64,000 nucleotides of DNA from Gemmataceae bacterium. Lineage in GTDB: Bacteria > Planctomycetota > Planctomycetia > Gemmatales > Gemmataceae. The stretch lies in contig LR594585.1 of NCBI GenBank assembly GCA_901538445.1, positions 553,668 through 617,667 on the forward strand, given 5' to 3'. A model generated the notes under the pieces. That model had not been told where the DNA came from. It was given only the letters and a program-made list of their open reading frames with translations, and did no database searches. The stretch's first letter is position 1. The number at the start of each line of letters is the position of its first letter. Below, piece by piece: positions 1 to 9,001 of the stretch. A program made the translations under genes and the position numbers.

Positions 1-751
1 GCTCAATAAACCCGTTCGGCGTGGCGACGTCAGGGTGTGTCAGGTATCGCTCGAACGCGCTCAGGTCGGGCAACCCTGCCGGATAGATTAGAAGTCCGGT
101 GTTCACCCGCGGGGCGAGGTTGATTCCGAACTCTCGCACCGAGCACTCGGGCGTGAGGTTGTAGGTACTCGCGGGATCGCGCTGGAAGGTGTACCCGAGG
201 CCCGGCTCTTGTGCGGCGGCGACTAGCTCGCGTGGCTCCGAAAAAAACAGGATGTCCGCGTCGATGCCCAACACGGTTCCGCCCCGGGCGAGTAGCGAGT
301 AGTCGGTCAGTTTGAGCACGAACGGGGAGCCCGCACGTGCTGCGGTGAGGCGCGCCAACCCTCGGTCACGCAGCGCCGGAACGACCACCGCATCGGCCTC
401 GTGCTGTGAAACGATCCGTGCATCGGGGAAGTGGTGCCGGAATCGAGCGTACACGACGCGCTCGGCGGGTCCGTTGACATGAACGCAGAGCGGATACTGG
501 ACTCCGGAGGTGCGGTAGAACGTCTTCAGCGCCCAGATCGCGGGCAGGTAGTCGAGCCGGTAACAGAGGAGGTGGACCTCCGGCCCGGCCGGGGACACGG
601 ATTCGGTGCGGACCGGCGCAGTGGCGAGCACCTTCTTCCACAGTTGATGCCGCCGAAATGCGCGGACGAACCCCTCCCTTTGCCACCGCCGGAAGGCGAC
701 GTAGGCCGGCACACCCCGGACTGCTGCCCGCACCCGACCGACCACGCTCAC
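1..751 (-). CDS. Partial glycosyltransferase-like protein
   Basis: The reading frame is open to the left edge, so the C-terminus is missing; about 250 residues are visible. I place the start at a GTG whose last two bases are shared with the TGA of the upstream gene (GTGA overlap), as at many junctions in this operon. The sequence has the look of a GT-A fold sugar-nucleotide transferase: a hydrophobic strand followed by an Asp-Ala-Asp motif (GTVLGIDADILFF, about residues 170-182), the usual metal/nucleotide-binding DxD. No signal peptide is seen, so it probably acts on the cytoplasmic face on lipid-linked glycan. It is the last visible gene of the polysaccharide operon. The donor and acceptor sugars cannot be read from the sequence. 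Confidence 0.72.
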   Translation of the reverse strand, partial: MSVVGRVRAAVRGVPAYVAFRRWQREGFVRAFRRHQLWKKVLATAPVRTESVSPAGPEVHLLCYRLDYLPAIWALKTFYRTSGVQYPLCVHVNGPAERVVYARFRHHFPDARIVSQHEADAVVVPALRDRGLARLTAARAGSPFVLKLTDYSLLARGGTVLGIDADILFFSEPRELVAAAQEPGLGYTFQRDPASTYNLTPECSVREFGINLAPRVNTGLLIYPAGLPDLSAFERYLTHPDVATPNGFIE

Positions 752-1875
752 GCGACCCCCGCAACGCACTTGTCCAACTCGCCCACGAACACTCCCGCCG
801 GGTCCGGCGGGATGTTCGCTCGGGCGGCGACGGCCGCACGGGCACCGATGGACGCCCAGTCGGCCCGGCGGGTCCATGCCCGTTCCAGTGCCTCGGACAG
901 CAGTGGCACCGTTGGAGCGGCGGCCAGGAACCCAGTGTCCCCGTCGGCGATGTACTCGGCGTTCCCGGCGATGTCGGTGACCACGCACACCCGACCGCAC
1001 AGCAGCGCCTCAAGCACGGCGAGGGGCATGCCCTCGTGGCGGGACGGGAGGACGAGAGCGTGGTGTTCCGCCCACACCCGTTCAATGTCGTCCGTGAACC
1101 CCCGAAACTCGACGCGGTCCGCCACGCCGAGCATCCCGGCCAGCGTCCGCACCGACCGGGCGTTCTGACCTGCCCCGTATAGCGACACCCGCACCGGCCG
1201 GCCCCGCCACGCTGGTCGAGCGAGGACCGCGAAGAGTAAGTCCTGCCCCTTGGCCACCGGTGCCAGAGCCCCAACGCACGCAAGGCGGGTGACCCCGTCG
1301 TCGGCCGGCCAAGGCGGTGCCGCCTCGTACCGAACGTTGAACGGATTGCAGACGACCCGGGCGTTCGGTAGACGGGCGGCGAGCATCGTTTCAACTAATG
1401 ACCGGTTGCCGTGCGACACGAAACAGCACGCCCGCGCACCCAGGTACGCCTCGCGGAGCGGGTCGAGGTAGGTATCACCGGGCCACCGGTGCTCGTCTGC
1501 GGACTGCACGACCAGCACGTAGGGGATGCCGCACGCGCGGCACGCCGCGGCCGGTTCGATCCCTTCGAGGTGGACGCCCAGGGAGATCACGACGATGTCG
1601 GGGGCGAACCGGCCGAGCCACCGCCAGTCGGCACCCCAACCGAGCCCAAACCGATGGAGAGCGCGGCGACACAACGATGGCGGAACGGTTCGGAAGTGGG
1701 TCTCGCAGCCGCGGCGCTGGAGTTCCTGAACGTGCGCCGGTGTCGGGGACCAGCGGCGAGTGGAGCAGGCGACGGCGTCGCCCCGCTCGATCAATCGGAT
1801 CGCGGCCCGTGACCACAGGAACTCGCTCCCGCCGGAAGGCTGCCCCTCCATTGTGGAGACGAACGCGACCCTCAC
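748..1875 (-). CDS. GT4-family glycosyltransferase
   Basis: A 375-aa protein with the two-domain GT-B pattern. It opens with a Rossmann strand and glycine-rich loop (RVAFVSTMEGQPSGGSEF). The C-terminal half has the GT4 donor-site signature with a Glu-x7-Glu arrangement (LPSRHEGMPLAVLEALLCG). It should transfer a sugar from a nucleotide donor to a growing polysaccharide at the inner membrane. The GTG start overlaps the TGA of the upstream methyltransferase gene (GTGA), so the longer upstream frame extension is not used. The stop likewise overlaps the next gene. The sugar specificity is unknown. Confidence 0.88.
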   Translation of the reverse strand: MRVAFVSTMEGQPSGGSEFLWSRAAIRLIERGDAVACSTRRWSPTPAHVQELQRRGCETHFRTVPPSLCRRALHRFGLGWGADWRWLGRFAPDIVVISLGVHLEGIEPAAACRACGIPYVLVVQSADEHRWPGDTYLDPLREAYLGARACCFVSHGNRSLVETMLAARLPNARVVCNPFNVRYEAAPPWPADDGVTRLACVGALAPVAKGQDLLFAVLARPAWRGRPVRVSLYGAGQNARSVRTLAGMLGVADRVEFRGFTDDIERVWAEHHALVLPSRHEGMPLAVLEALLCGRVCVVTDIAGNAEYIADGDTGFLAAAPTVPLLSEALERAWTRRADWASIGARAAVAARANIPPDPAGVFVGELDKCVAGVA

Positions 1876-2633
1876 GCCTTTTCCAGCATGGCGATGTTGC
1901 ACGTGTACAGGGGGCCGTGCAGGTCCGCGAGGCGCTGGAGCCACCGCTTCTTGAGCAGCCAGAACACCAGTCGGCGGCAGCCGTTCACGACCTTCGATCC
2001 GAGACGCCCGCGAAACCCGGGCCGCCGCGAGCGGGCCGCGCACGATGCCAGCAGGGTACCGAGCACGTCCCAGCAATCGCCGGCGGCTTCCCGACTCACA
2101 ACGCGGAACCCGTGGGCCGCCGCGTACCGCTCCAGGGCGTGGAACGTCGGCCGCCAGAAGTCGTAGGGCTCCTCGTGGAGGAGGTAGAAGAATGGGCACG
2201 TGATCAGGACGCGGGCACCGGGGGGGGCGAGTGCGGCAAGGTTGCGGAAGGCGGCCCCCCAGTCCGCGACGTGTTCCAGCACTTCGGTGCAGAGCAAGAA
2301 ATCGTACCCTGGCGGGTCGGCCAAGCCCGGCGGGAGTGGTCCGTCGAGCACCCCGAGGAACGCGACCGACCCTTCGGGCGTCTGTTGGACGTCGAACCCG
2401 GTGTAGTCGCAACCAAGTGCCTCCAGTTGAGCACGGAATGGCTGCCGCCCGCACCCCACGTCGAGCACCCGCGCAGGCTTCGGGAGCGGCCCGCAGTGCT
2501 CGTCGAGCAACCGCGTAATGCGGTCCCGGAGGATGGGCACGACGAACGTCTCGGTCGCCGCCCCGACCGTGTAGTCAGCCTTCCGTGGCTTGTTGTACCG
2601 TGACACCGCGATGGGCGAGGCGGGAGTCGTCAC
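1872..2633 (-). CDS. Class I SAM-dependent methyltransferase
   Basis: A 253-aa protein with the SAM-binding motif I VLDVGCGRQPF (about residues 58-68) and the post-motif CTEVLEHV typical of small-molecule and sugar methyltransferases. The C-terminus is basic with a short hydrophobic stretch (RRLVFWLLKKRW), which may bring it to the membrane. The GTG start is fixed by the GTGA overlap with the upstream WavE gene. Within a polysaccharide operon it most likely methylates a sugar or a terminal residue of the glycan, but the substrate cannot be told from sequence. Confidence 0.86.
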   Translation of the reverse strand: MTTPASPIAVSRYNKPRKADYTVGAATETFVVPILRDRITRLLDEHCGPLPKPARVLDVGCGRQPFRAQLEALGCDYTGFDVQQTPEGSVAFLGVLDGPLPPGLADPPGYDFLLCTEVLEHVADWGAAFRNLAALAPPGARVLITCPFFYLLHEEPYDFWRPTFHALERYAAAHGFRVVSREAAGDCWDVLGTLLASCAARSRRPGFRGRLGSKVVNGCRRLVFWLLKKRWLQRLADLHGPLYTCNIAMLEKA

Positions 2634-3760
2634 GACGCGGGCCTCCCGGGAAGGTCCACGAGGCGGAGGGTAGTTTTGTACGTCGGCGGTAGATCCAGCG
2701 CCCATTCGGGCGGTTGCCGTGCCGCTGGGTCCGATGTCGCCAGGCGAACCCAATCGAAGAACGACACCTGGGTCGTGACGGTGACTCGATTTAAGGGGAG
2801 GTCCGGGCGCGCTGCATTGGCCGCGTACTTCGGCCAGTACACGTCAAGCAGGGGCCAGTCGAGGACGAGGAACCGGGTCGCCAAACACTGCCACCACGCC
2901 GCGACGGTCAGTGGTGGGACTTCTCTGGCCGCCTTCAGATACTCGACAAGAACGTGGCGCTCAGGTGAGTACCGGTTGTACTCGTTCACACGCACTGCGG
3001 TCGCCAGGTAAGCTTCCACTTCTGCTCGCGTCAGGCAGCAGTCGTCAAGCGGTGGCGACCAATACTTGAGCATGTCCGGCACTGCTCCGAACATGAAGAA
3101 GTCGGACGCATGGAACGGTGTATACTTGTAGGTACCGTAGGAGGTGGTCACGAGTCGAGCCGTCTGGCCGGTGCCAGGGGCCGGCGGGAACGCCTCCAAG
3201 AGTGCTGGCAACCCGTACATGGAGTGGATCGCGTCGAGCCGCTGGTCGGTTCGGGTCTTGGCGACGAACTGGCATCCCGACGCCGCGGCTCGTGCGATCC
3301 CGGCCGCGGTGCTGATCGCCTGAAAGTTCACGTTGTACCGCCCGGGGATGGCGGGCTTGGAACTCAGAACGATGTGTGCTCCCGCGTCGCAGCAACGGGC
3401 GAGGAGCCCTGGATCTTCGCCTTCCCACGTCGAGAGGATCAGGACGAACTCCGGGCACGCGCGGCGGTAGTACCTGACTGTCTCCAGTGTGAAGTCGTTC
3501 GGGATCAGGAGCGGTCCCTGAATCACGACCGCGGTTCGGCCCTGCGGTTCCGGTGTGACCGGATCAACCAACCCGTATCGGAGAGTGCCCGTGCCCTTCG
3601 CTCGCCGATCCAAGGTAAGGAACTCTGGACCGGTCGCGTGCGCGTGCCGGAGAGCGGCCTCAGCGAGCCGGAGTGCGGTCGCCGCCGGCAACCGTCGCAA
3701 CAACCACCGGCTGAACGCACCAAATGCCCGATTGGCGGTGTGGAGCATGGCCGAGGCCAT
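2630..3760 (-). CDS. WavE-family polysaccharide biosynthesis protein (copy 1)
   Basis: A 376-aa protein with the hallmarks of the WavE family: an early strand AVVIQGPLL, then LILSTWEGEDPGLL, a mid-protein TRTDQRLD, and an aromatic-rich C-terminal half. WavE was named for a Vibrio cholerae LPS core locus; the family is regarded as glycosyltransferase-like, but its chemistry is poorly known. The start is ambiguous: GTGATG contains a GTG (ending the GTGA overlap) and an ATG three bases later; the ATG is used here. It is one of three divergent WavE copies in this operon (the others are at 5583 and 9002). Confidence 0.8.
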   Translation of the reverse strand: MASAMLHTANRAFGAFSRWLLRRLPAATALRLAEAALRHAHATGPEFLTLDRRAKGTGTLRYGLVDPVTPEPQGRTAVVIQGPLLIPNDFTLETVRYYRRACPEFVLILSTWEGEDPGLLARCCDAGAHIVLSSKPAIPGRYNVNFQAISTAAGIARAAASGCQFVAKTRTDQRLDAIHSMYGLPALLEAFPPAPGTGQTARLVTTSYGTYKYTPFHASDFFMFGAVPDMLKYWSPPLDDCCLTRAEVEAYLATAVRVNEYNRYSPERHVLVEYLKAAREVPPLTVAAWWQCLATRFLVLDWPLLDVYWPKYAANAARPDLPLNRVTVTTQVSFFDWVRLATSDPAARQPPEWALDLPPTYKTTLRLVDLPGRPAS

Positions 3761-4524
3761 CACCCATTGCCCGCGAACGCGACGGCCTTCCGCGAGACGG
3801 GGTTTGCGAGGAATCGCTCGAGGTCGGCGGGGATGCCCAGGCCGTACATGCCGGCGTCCTCCTTGCCGACGTTGTACACCACGAGCTTCTGCCCCTCGGC
3901 GATGAGCGGGTTGTACGCCGGGGCGACGTAGAACTCGCCGTTCACCCGCAGGTCCGCGGCGATCATCGCGTCGGCGGCCCGCACGAAGTCGGACCCGCGG
4001 CGGAAGTTGTACACGCCGACCGTCGCCTCGTTCGACACCACCTTCTTCTCCACCACCTCGACCACCCGTCCGGCCGCGTCGAACCGCACGAACGACCACT
4101 TCGGGTCGTCGGCCCACATCGTCATGATGAGTCCGTCGGCGGCGTCGCGGTCCATCGTCGCGAGGTAGTCGTCGATGCTCGCGTCCACCCACTGGTCGCA
4201 GTTGGCGATCATGAGCGGGTCGGCGGTATCAATGAGGTGCCGGGCGAGCAGGACCGTGCAGGCGGCCCCCTCGGTCACGCGGTCCACGAACACGATCTCA
4301 CTCCCCGGTGCCCACGACCGCAGGTGGGCATCGAACCCGAACGCCGCGGCGTGCTCCCGGAGTATCAGGAAGATGAACCTGTGCGGGCGCGCCGGCCGCA
4401 GGTTGGCGATGACGGCCTCGGTCATGGGCCGCCCGTGGACCGGGATGAGCGGCTTGGGGGTGGTGAACCCCGCGTCCGCGAACCGCTTCCCGCGGCCCGC
4501 CATCGGCATCACGATGTTCAGCAT
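3760..4524 (-). CDS. Sugar nucleotidyltransferase (copy 1)
   Basis: A 254-aa NTP_transferase-fold protein. The N-terminus MLNIVMPMAGRGKRF carries the nucleotide-binding G-x-G-x-R/K-F loop, followed by the conserved KPLIPVHGRPM. A later segment LMIANCDQWVD contains the conserved metal-binding Asp. Such enzymes activate a phosphorylated sugar or polyol with CTP, GTP or dTTP. The ATG at the conserved N-terminus is chosen over an upstream in-frame extension; 7 bases separate it from the cupin gene's stop. It is a diverged paralogue of the gene at 4849; the cupin gene sits between them. The activated compound is unknown. Confidence 0.86.
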   Translation of the reverse strand: MLNIVMPMAGRGKRFADAGFTTPKPLIPVHGRPMTEAVIANLRPARPHRFIFLILREHAAAFGFDAHLRSWAPGSEIVFVDRVTEGAACTVLLARHLIDTADPLMIANCDQWVDASIDDYLATMDRDAADGLIMTMWADDPKWSFVRFDAAGRVVEVVEKKVVSNEATVGVYNFRRGSDFVRAADAMIAADLRVNGEFYVAPAYNPLIAEGQKLVVYNVGKEDAGMYGLGIPADLERFLANPVSRKAVAFAGNG

Positions 4525-4531
4525 GCGGCGG

Positions 4532-4852
4532 TCACCCCGGGTACTTGTCACCTGCCACGCACGGCACCTTCACGACCACGGTGGTCGTGTCGGTCACGGC
4601 CTCGAAGTCGGTGGACTCGCCCGGCTCGATCAGCACGATGTCGCCGGTGCGGTAGGTGGTGCCGTTCATCCGCACCTCGCCGGTGACGATCAGCGTCAAC
4701 TCGGTGGCCACCCTGTGGTGGTGCCGGTCCTCGCGGTCCCCGGCCCGGTACGGCTTCACCGCGACCTCGGCCGCGGAGGTGCGGAGCGCCGTCGGGGCGA
4801 AGTCGCCGACGAACCACCCCTTGGTCATGTCGCCGAGCTTGAACAGCTTCAC
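4532..4852 (-). CDS. Cupin-domain protein
   Basis: A 106-aa single-domain protein. The HHHRVATELTLIVTGEVRMNG region and the later GDIVLIEPGESTDF match the two conserved cupin motifs, including the His cluster and Glu expected to bind a metal. Small cupins in sugar loci are often epimerases, isomerases or carbohydrate-binding helpers; the exact role is not readable. The GTG start overlaps the upstream gene's TGA (GTGA). Its position between two nucleotidyltransferase paralogues suggests it acts on the same activated metabolite. Confidence 0.8.
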   Translation of the reverse strand: MKLFKLGDMTKGWFVGDFAPTALRTSAAEVAVKPYRAGDREDRHHHRVATELTLIVTGEVRMNGTTYRTGDIVLIEPGESTDFEAVTDTTTVVVKVPCVAGDKYPG

Positions 4853-5586
4853 GAAGCGGTCCCCCGGGCCAGTGCCTGCTCGTACTCCTCGACGCTCTGC
4901 GGGGTCGCGAGCGAGACGTATGCCTCGCGGGGGACCGGGAACACGCCCACCCGGGCGTGCCGCAGGATCAGCTCGTTGAACGCCGGGCACACGTAGAACG
5001 CGCCGTTCACGTGCGCGTCCTTGCGGATCATCTCGGCCGCGGCCCGCACGAAGTCCCCGCCGCGGCGGAAGTAGTAGAACCCGGCCGTCGCGTTGCGGCT
5101 GATCGGCCGCTTCTCGGCGGCCTCGGTGACGAGCCCGTCGGCCCCGACCCGAACGAACGACCACCGCGGGTGGACCGAGTCGAACGTGATGGTGCCGGCG
5201 TCCAGGTCGCGGGCGCGGAAGTCGGCCACCACCCGGCCGAGGTCGGTGCGGACGAGCTGGTCGCCGTTGGTGATGACGAGTTCGCGGGCCGGGTCGATGT
5301 GCTCGACCGCGAGCAGCGCCGTGCAGGCCGCGCCGGCCGTCGGGCCGCTCGCGAGGACCACGTCGGCGTTCGGAATCGTGAGCCGGATCACGTCGCCGAG
5401 GTGGTACCGGCGGTCGTCGTCCTTCCGCACGACCGGGACGTACCGGTCGGCCCCGAGCGGGCGGACGTTGTCCCAGACGTGCTCGAGGAGCGGCCGCCCG
5501 GCGACCTCGATGAGCGGCTTGCAGTACGCGTACCCGCGCTCGCGGAACGCCTCGTCGCCGCCGGCCATCGGGAGGACGCAGATCAC
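4849..5586 (-). CDS. Sugar nucleotidyltransferase (copy 2)
   Basis: A 245-aa paralogue of the gene at 3760. It shares the layout VLPMAGG at the N-terminus, KPLIEVAGRPLLEH after it, an Asp in LVITNGDQLV, and the same block with FVRAAAEMIRKDAHVNGAFYV. The nucleotide-binding loop is shorter and less canonical (AGGDEAFRERG), so substrate handling may differ from copy 1. The GTG start is set by the GTGA overlap with the WavE gene. Two related activating enzymes around a cupin suggest two related precursors or one multi-step pathway; this is inference. Confidence 0.84.
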   Translation of the reverse strand: MICVLPMAGGDEAFRERGYAYCKPLIEVAGRPLLEHVWDNVRPLGADRYVPVVRKDDDRRYHLGDVIRLTIPNADVVLASGPTAGAACTALLAVEHIDPARELVITNGDQLVRTDLGRVVADFRARDLDAGTITFDSVHPRWSFVRVGADGLVTEAAEKRPISRNATAGFYYFRRGGDFVRAAAEMIRKDAHVNGAFYVCPAFNELILRHARVGVFPVPREAYVSLATPQSVEEYEQALARGTAS

Positions 5587-6557
5587 GGGCGCTCCTTGCG
5601 GGCGAACCGGCTCGACACCCGGGCCACCGCCTTGCGGGCGAACAACTCGGCGTACCGGGCGGCGGCGCTCCACCCGGGCCAGCCGACCGCGGGGTGGGCC
5701 GGGTCGCAGTACCGGCGGTACAGCCCCACCCACTCCGCGTGGCTGTAGCTCGACAGCGTGTAGTGCCGCGGCTGCCGGTACTTGCAGAACCGCACCCCGA
5801 CGCGGTCCTCGTCGGCCAGGATCAGGTTGTTGGCGAACGTCAACTCGGTGAGCCGCACCGTCTCGGGGGTCGCGTGCCACAAGTGCTCGCACCCGTGCGG
5901 GGCGTGCTTGGCGAGGCAGTGCAGCCACACGTACTGCTCGGCGGCGTACCGGCAACTGTACCCCGGGTTCTTGTCCGGCACCGGCCGCGGGTGGTCGTCG
6001 AAGTACCGGGCGGAGCGGTGCCCCTCGTCCTCGGGGACGTCCCAGAGCCGCAGGACGTCGGCGGTCGTGCCGAAGTGGAACCAGTCGCTCGGGTGCAGCA
6101 CGAGGCCGAACCGCCGCGGGTTGAGGCTGATGAGCGTGCAGCACACGACCCGTCGGTCGAACACCCGCCAGTCCGGGTGCCGGGCCGGGAACCGCTCGGA
6201 GAGGGCCAGGAACCCCGTGTGCTCGACGACCATGTCCGTCCGGATCTTGATCGCGTACCGCCGCGTCGCCCGTCGGAGCCCGGCGACCGTCGTCCGGATC
6301 TGCCGGTTCAGGTTGTAGACCCAGTGGCCCGCCGACCACACCGACACGCCGCCCGGGTCGGGGCTGGTGACGGCGACGTCGGGTTCGAGGCCGCTGAGGT
6401 CGGACCCGTCCCAGGTGGACAGGATCACCTCGGCCCCCGGGAGGTGGGTGTGGACGCTCTCCAGGCACCGGGCCGTGAGCCGGGTCGCGGGCGGGTCGCC
6501 GGGGCCGCCGGCGATCGGCCCCTGGACCACCACCGAGATGTCCGACGGTGAAATCAC
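5583..6557 (-). CDS. WavE-family polysaccharide biosynthesis protein (copy 2)
   Basis: A 324-aa protein with the clearest WavE pattern of the three copies: DISVVVQGPI at residues 6-15, GAEVILSTWDGSDLSGLEPD at about 40-59, NLNRQIRTT and YAIKIRTDM further on, and LHPSDWFHFG in the centre. The GTG start is fixed by a GTGA overlap with the upstream glycosyltransferase gene. Family members occur in LPS core and capsule loci and are believed to be transferases. The acceptor is unknown. Confidence 0.86.
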   Translation of the reverse strand: MISPSDISVVVQGPIAGGPGDPPATRLTARCLESVHTHLPGAEVILSTWDGSDLSGLEPDVAVTSPDPGGVSVWSAGHWVYNLNRQIRTTVAGLRRATRRYAIKIRTDMVVEHTGFLALSERFPARHPDWRVFDRRVVCCTLISLNPRRFGLVLHPSDWFHFGTTADVLRLWDVPEDEGHRSARYFDDHPRPVPDKNPGYSCRYAAEQYVWLHCLAKHAPHGCEHLWHATPETVRLTELTFANNLILADEDRVGVRFCKYRQPRHYTLSSYSHAEWVGLYRRYCDPAHPAVGWPGWSAAARYAELFARKAVARVSSRFARKERP

Positions 6558-7747
6558 GCCCGCCGCCCTGCCCCCGTTTGGCCTGCAATCATCGGCCGGG
6601 ATGATCCGTCACTCCTCATTCCCGCGAGGAGGTCGCGGAGGCGGTTGAGTTGTCGCCCGAGGTCGAACCGTTCGACGGCCTTCTGGCTCGCCCGTTCGCC
6701 CATCTCGGTTCGGAGCTTGGGGTCCGCGATGAGCCGACGGAGTGCGTCCGTGAACCCGTTCGTGTCCCCAGGTTGTACCAGCACGCCGGACGCGGGGTCG
6801 ATCACTTCACGCACGCCGCCGAGGTCGAACGTCACCGCCGGGAGGCCCGAGTAACTCGCTTCGAGGAAGGACAGGCCGAACGATTCGGGGCCGCGGTTCC
6901 CCTGGGCGTAGACGTCGGCCGCCCGCATCAGCCGGGGGACGTCGGTCCGCGCGCCGAGGAAGTGGACGCGGTCCTCGATCCGCTCGTCGCGGGCGGCGCG
7001 CCTCAACTCGTCGAGGTACTCCACCTCGCCGGCCTTCTGCGCCCCGCCCGCAAACCAGAACCGCCACCCGGGCACGTCGCGCAGCGGCCCAAGTGCCCGG
7101 ATCACCACGTCCGGCCCCTTCCACCGCTCCAGCCGGCTCGCCTGGAGGACGATCACGTCGCCCGGTCCGGCCCCGAGTTCCGCCCGCACGGCGGTCCGCT
7201 CGGCCGGCGTCAGAGGGGCGGTTGCGGTCACGCCCGGCGGGAGCGGGTTGTGGAACGCCGCGCCGGGCACCCCCGGGAACTCCCGCGACACCGACCGCAG
7301 CGTGTGCTCACTCGGTGCGAGGACGAGGGCCGGGCGGTGTCGGCGGCCGAGTCGCTCGACCCACCCGCCGGCTGTGCTATTGTGGTAGTGCCACACGGCG
7401 GCCGCCCCGGACCGCACGACGACGCCCCCGAACAGCCCGAACACCCACGGCTGGTGGCAATCAACCGCGTCGAACGCGCCGTCGCGGAGCACCTTCGCCA
7501 GTGCCCGCCGCGCCTTCAGGACCGTCCACGGGCGGCTGACCCGGGCCGGCCCGAGGACGTGGACCCGCGCGCCCGTTTTGCGGAGTTCGTCGGCCTGGCG
7601 GCCCTCGAAGCACACCGCGAACTCGGGCTCCATCTCGGGGCACAGGTGCCGCCCGGCCGCGAGCGTGACCAGGACCGTCTCGACCCCACCGTACAGGTTC
7701 CCGGAGTTGACGTGCAGCACCCGCAGCGGTCGCGTGGGATCGCCCAC
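6554..7747 (-). CDS. GT4-family glycosyltransferase
   Basis: A 397-aa GT-B glycosyltransferase. It begins RVLHVNSGNLYGGVETVL (the N-terminal Gly-rich loop), carries the linker region VLQASRLERWKGPDVVIRAL, and has the C-terminal donor-site motif PESFGLSFLEASYSGLPAVT with the E-x7-E pattern. The GTG start overlaps by one base the TAG of the HAD gene (TAGTG), so the much longer upstream frame is not coding. It is expected to add one sugar during assembly of the exported glycan. Confidence 0.88.
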   Translation of the reverse strand: MGDPTRPLRVLHVNSGNLYGGVETVLVTLAAGRHLCPEMEPEFAVCFEGRQADELRKTGARVHVLGPARVSRPWTVLKARRALAKVLRDGAFDAVDCHQPWVFGLFGGVVVRSGAAAVWHYHNSTAGGWVERLGRRHRPALVLAPSEHTLRSVSREFPGVPGAAFHNPLPPGVTATAPLTPAERTAVRAELGAGPGDVIVLQASRLERWKGPDVVIRALGPLRDVPGWRFWFAGGAQKAGEVEYLDELRRAARDERIEDRVHFLGARTDVPRLMRAADVYAQGNRGPESFGLSFLEASYSGLPAVTFDLGGVREVIDPASGVLVQPGDTNGFTDALRRLIADPKLRTEMGERASQKAVERFDLGRQLNRLRDLLAGMRSDGSSRPMIAGQTGAGRRA

Positions 7748-8373
7748 TACCCGTCCGCCTTCTGCACGGCGTTCAGGATGTTCGCCAGGTGGACCTCGTC
7801 CACGCCCTGGACCACCAGGACCGGGCACCCGGCGGCCTCGGCGGCCTTGACGCCGTGGGGGTTGTCCTCGACCACCAGGCACTCGGCCGGGGTCAGCCCG
7901 AGGCGGGTCGCGGCGGCCAGGTACATCTCGGGGTGCGGCTTCGCGTTCGCCACGTCCTGGTTGCTCAGGAGCACGTCGAGGTACGGCCGCAGGTTGCTCT
8001 TCTCCATCATCAACTCGACCGTCGGGCGGATCGAGTTCGACGCCACCGCGAGCTTGTACCCGAGCCCCTTGAGCTTGCTCAGGGCGTACTCGTGGGAGAA
8101 CGTGGGCTTGCACTTCTGGTGCGTGATCTCCGTCGTGTACACCTGCTTCAGGTCGTTGATCATCGCGTGGAGTCCGCGGGGCAGCCCGCGGTCGATGCTG
8201 AGCATCTCCAGCTTCTTCTTGGTGGGCAGCCCGTCGAACGCGGTCAGGTGGTCGATCCGCGAGATGGTGTGCCCGAACAGCCCGAGGGCGCGGTTGAGCG
8301 CCTCGTAGTGCCACTCCTTGGCCTCGATGAGCACCCCGTCCATGTCGAACACGACGGCCCGGATCTTACCCAT
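7747..8373 (-). CDS. HAD-superfamily phosphatase
   Basis: A 208-aa beta-phosphoglucomutase/GPH-like HAD protein with all four motifs: DMDGVLIEAK (nucleophile Asp and acid Asp), VASNS (motif II Ser), a Lys in NAKPHPE (motif III), and VVEDNPHGVKAA (motif IV). It should dephosphorylate a small phosphorylated metabolite in the cytoplasm. In an operon with two nucleotidyltransferases it may remove a phosphate before or after activation of a precursor. Its ATG overlaps the end of the next upstream gene by 8 bp. Confidence 0.88.
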   Translation of the reverse strand: MGKIRAVVFDMDGVLIEAKEWHYEALNRALGLFGHTISRIDHLTAFDGLPTKKKLEMLSIDRGLPRGLHAMINDLKQVYTTEITHQKCKPTFSHEYALSKLKGLGYKLAVASNSIRPTVELMMEKSNLRPYLDVLLSNQDVANAKPHPEMYLAAATRLGLTPAECLVVEDNPHGVKAAEAAGCPVLVVQGVDEVHLANILNAVQKADG

Positions 8374-8995
8374 GCAGCACCGCCTTCGCGTCTTCGGGCC
8401 GGTCCGTGCAGAGCATCAACTTCGGGTGCGTGCGGACGTCGCTCGCCGCGAGCGCGTCCCACACCGAGCGCGGGTCGCGGCCGTGCAGGTCGGGCGACAC
8501 GACGCACACGCTCTTGCCTGCATCGAGGTGCCTCTGGATCGTGTCGGGGGTCCACCAGTCGCTCCCGAAGGCGTCGAGCCAGACCCCGGCGGCGCGGGCG
8601 TAGTACGGCGGGTGCTGCTCGATGTCGCTGTGCCGGGTGAACGTCGGCACGCCGAGCTTGAGCCACCCGAGGGCGTCGGGGACGGACATGTCGAACACGA
8701 AGTAGTTGGTGACGGCGAACCGCTCCAGCAGCGGGGGCAGCAGCTTGTGGAGCCCGTCGGCCTTGACGTTGAGGGCGAGGGGCACGTCGGCCCCGACCCC
8801 GTGGTAGATGCCGAACAGCACCTCGGCCGGGAGCGCGTCGGCCCCCGCAGGGTCGTGGGCGACGACGAGCCGCCCGGCGAGGTCGCGGAGGTCGGTCTCG
8901 GTGCCGAACCCGAGGTGGAACGACCGGGCGAACGCCGCCGGCGCGTTCTTCTCGGCGGCCGTCTTCCAGTACCCGCGGTGCGAGAGGATGAGCAT
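8366..8995 (-). CDS. Glycerophosphodiester phosphodiesterase-like protein
   Basis: A 209-aa TIM-barrel protein resembling the GDPD/PI-PLC group. It has SHRGYW at the N-terminus (catalytic His-Arg), then FGTETDLRDLAGRLVVAHDP with the metal Glu/Asp and the second catalytic His, and a closing CVVSPDLHGR. It is shorter than typical GDPDs (about 240-300 aa) and has no signal peptide, so it is likely cytoplasmic. In this operon it could handle a glycerol-phosphate-like or other phosphodiester substituent of the polysaccharide; that role is inferred. Confidence 0.78.
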   Translation of the reverse strand: MLILSHRGYWKTAAEKNAPAAFARSFHLGFGTETDLRDLAGRLVVAHDPAGADALPAEVLFGIYHGVGADVPLALNVKADGLHKLLPPLLERFAVTNYFVFDMSVPDALGWLKLGVPTFTRHSDIEQHPPYYARAAGVWLDAFGSDWWTPDTIQRHLDAGKSVCVVSPDLHGRDPRSVWDALAASDVRTHPKLMLCTDRPEDAKAVLHG

Positions 8996-9001
8996 GGGTC
9001 G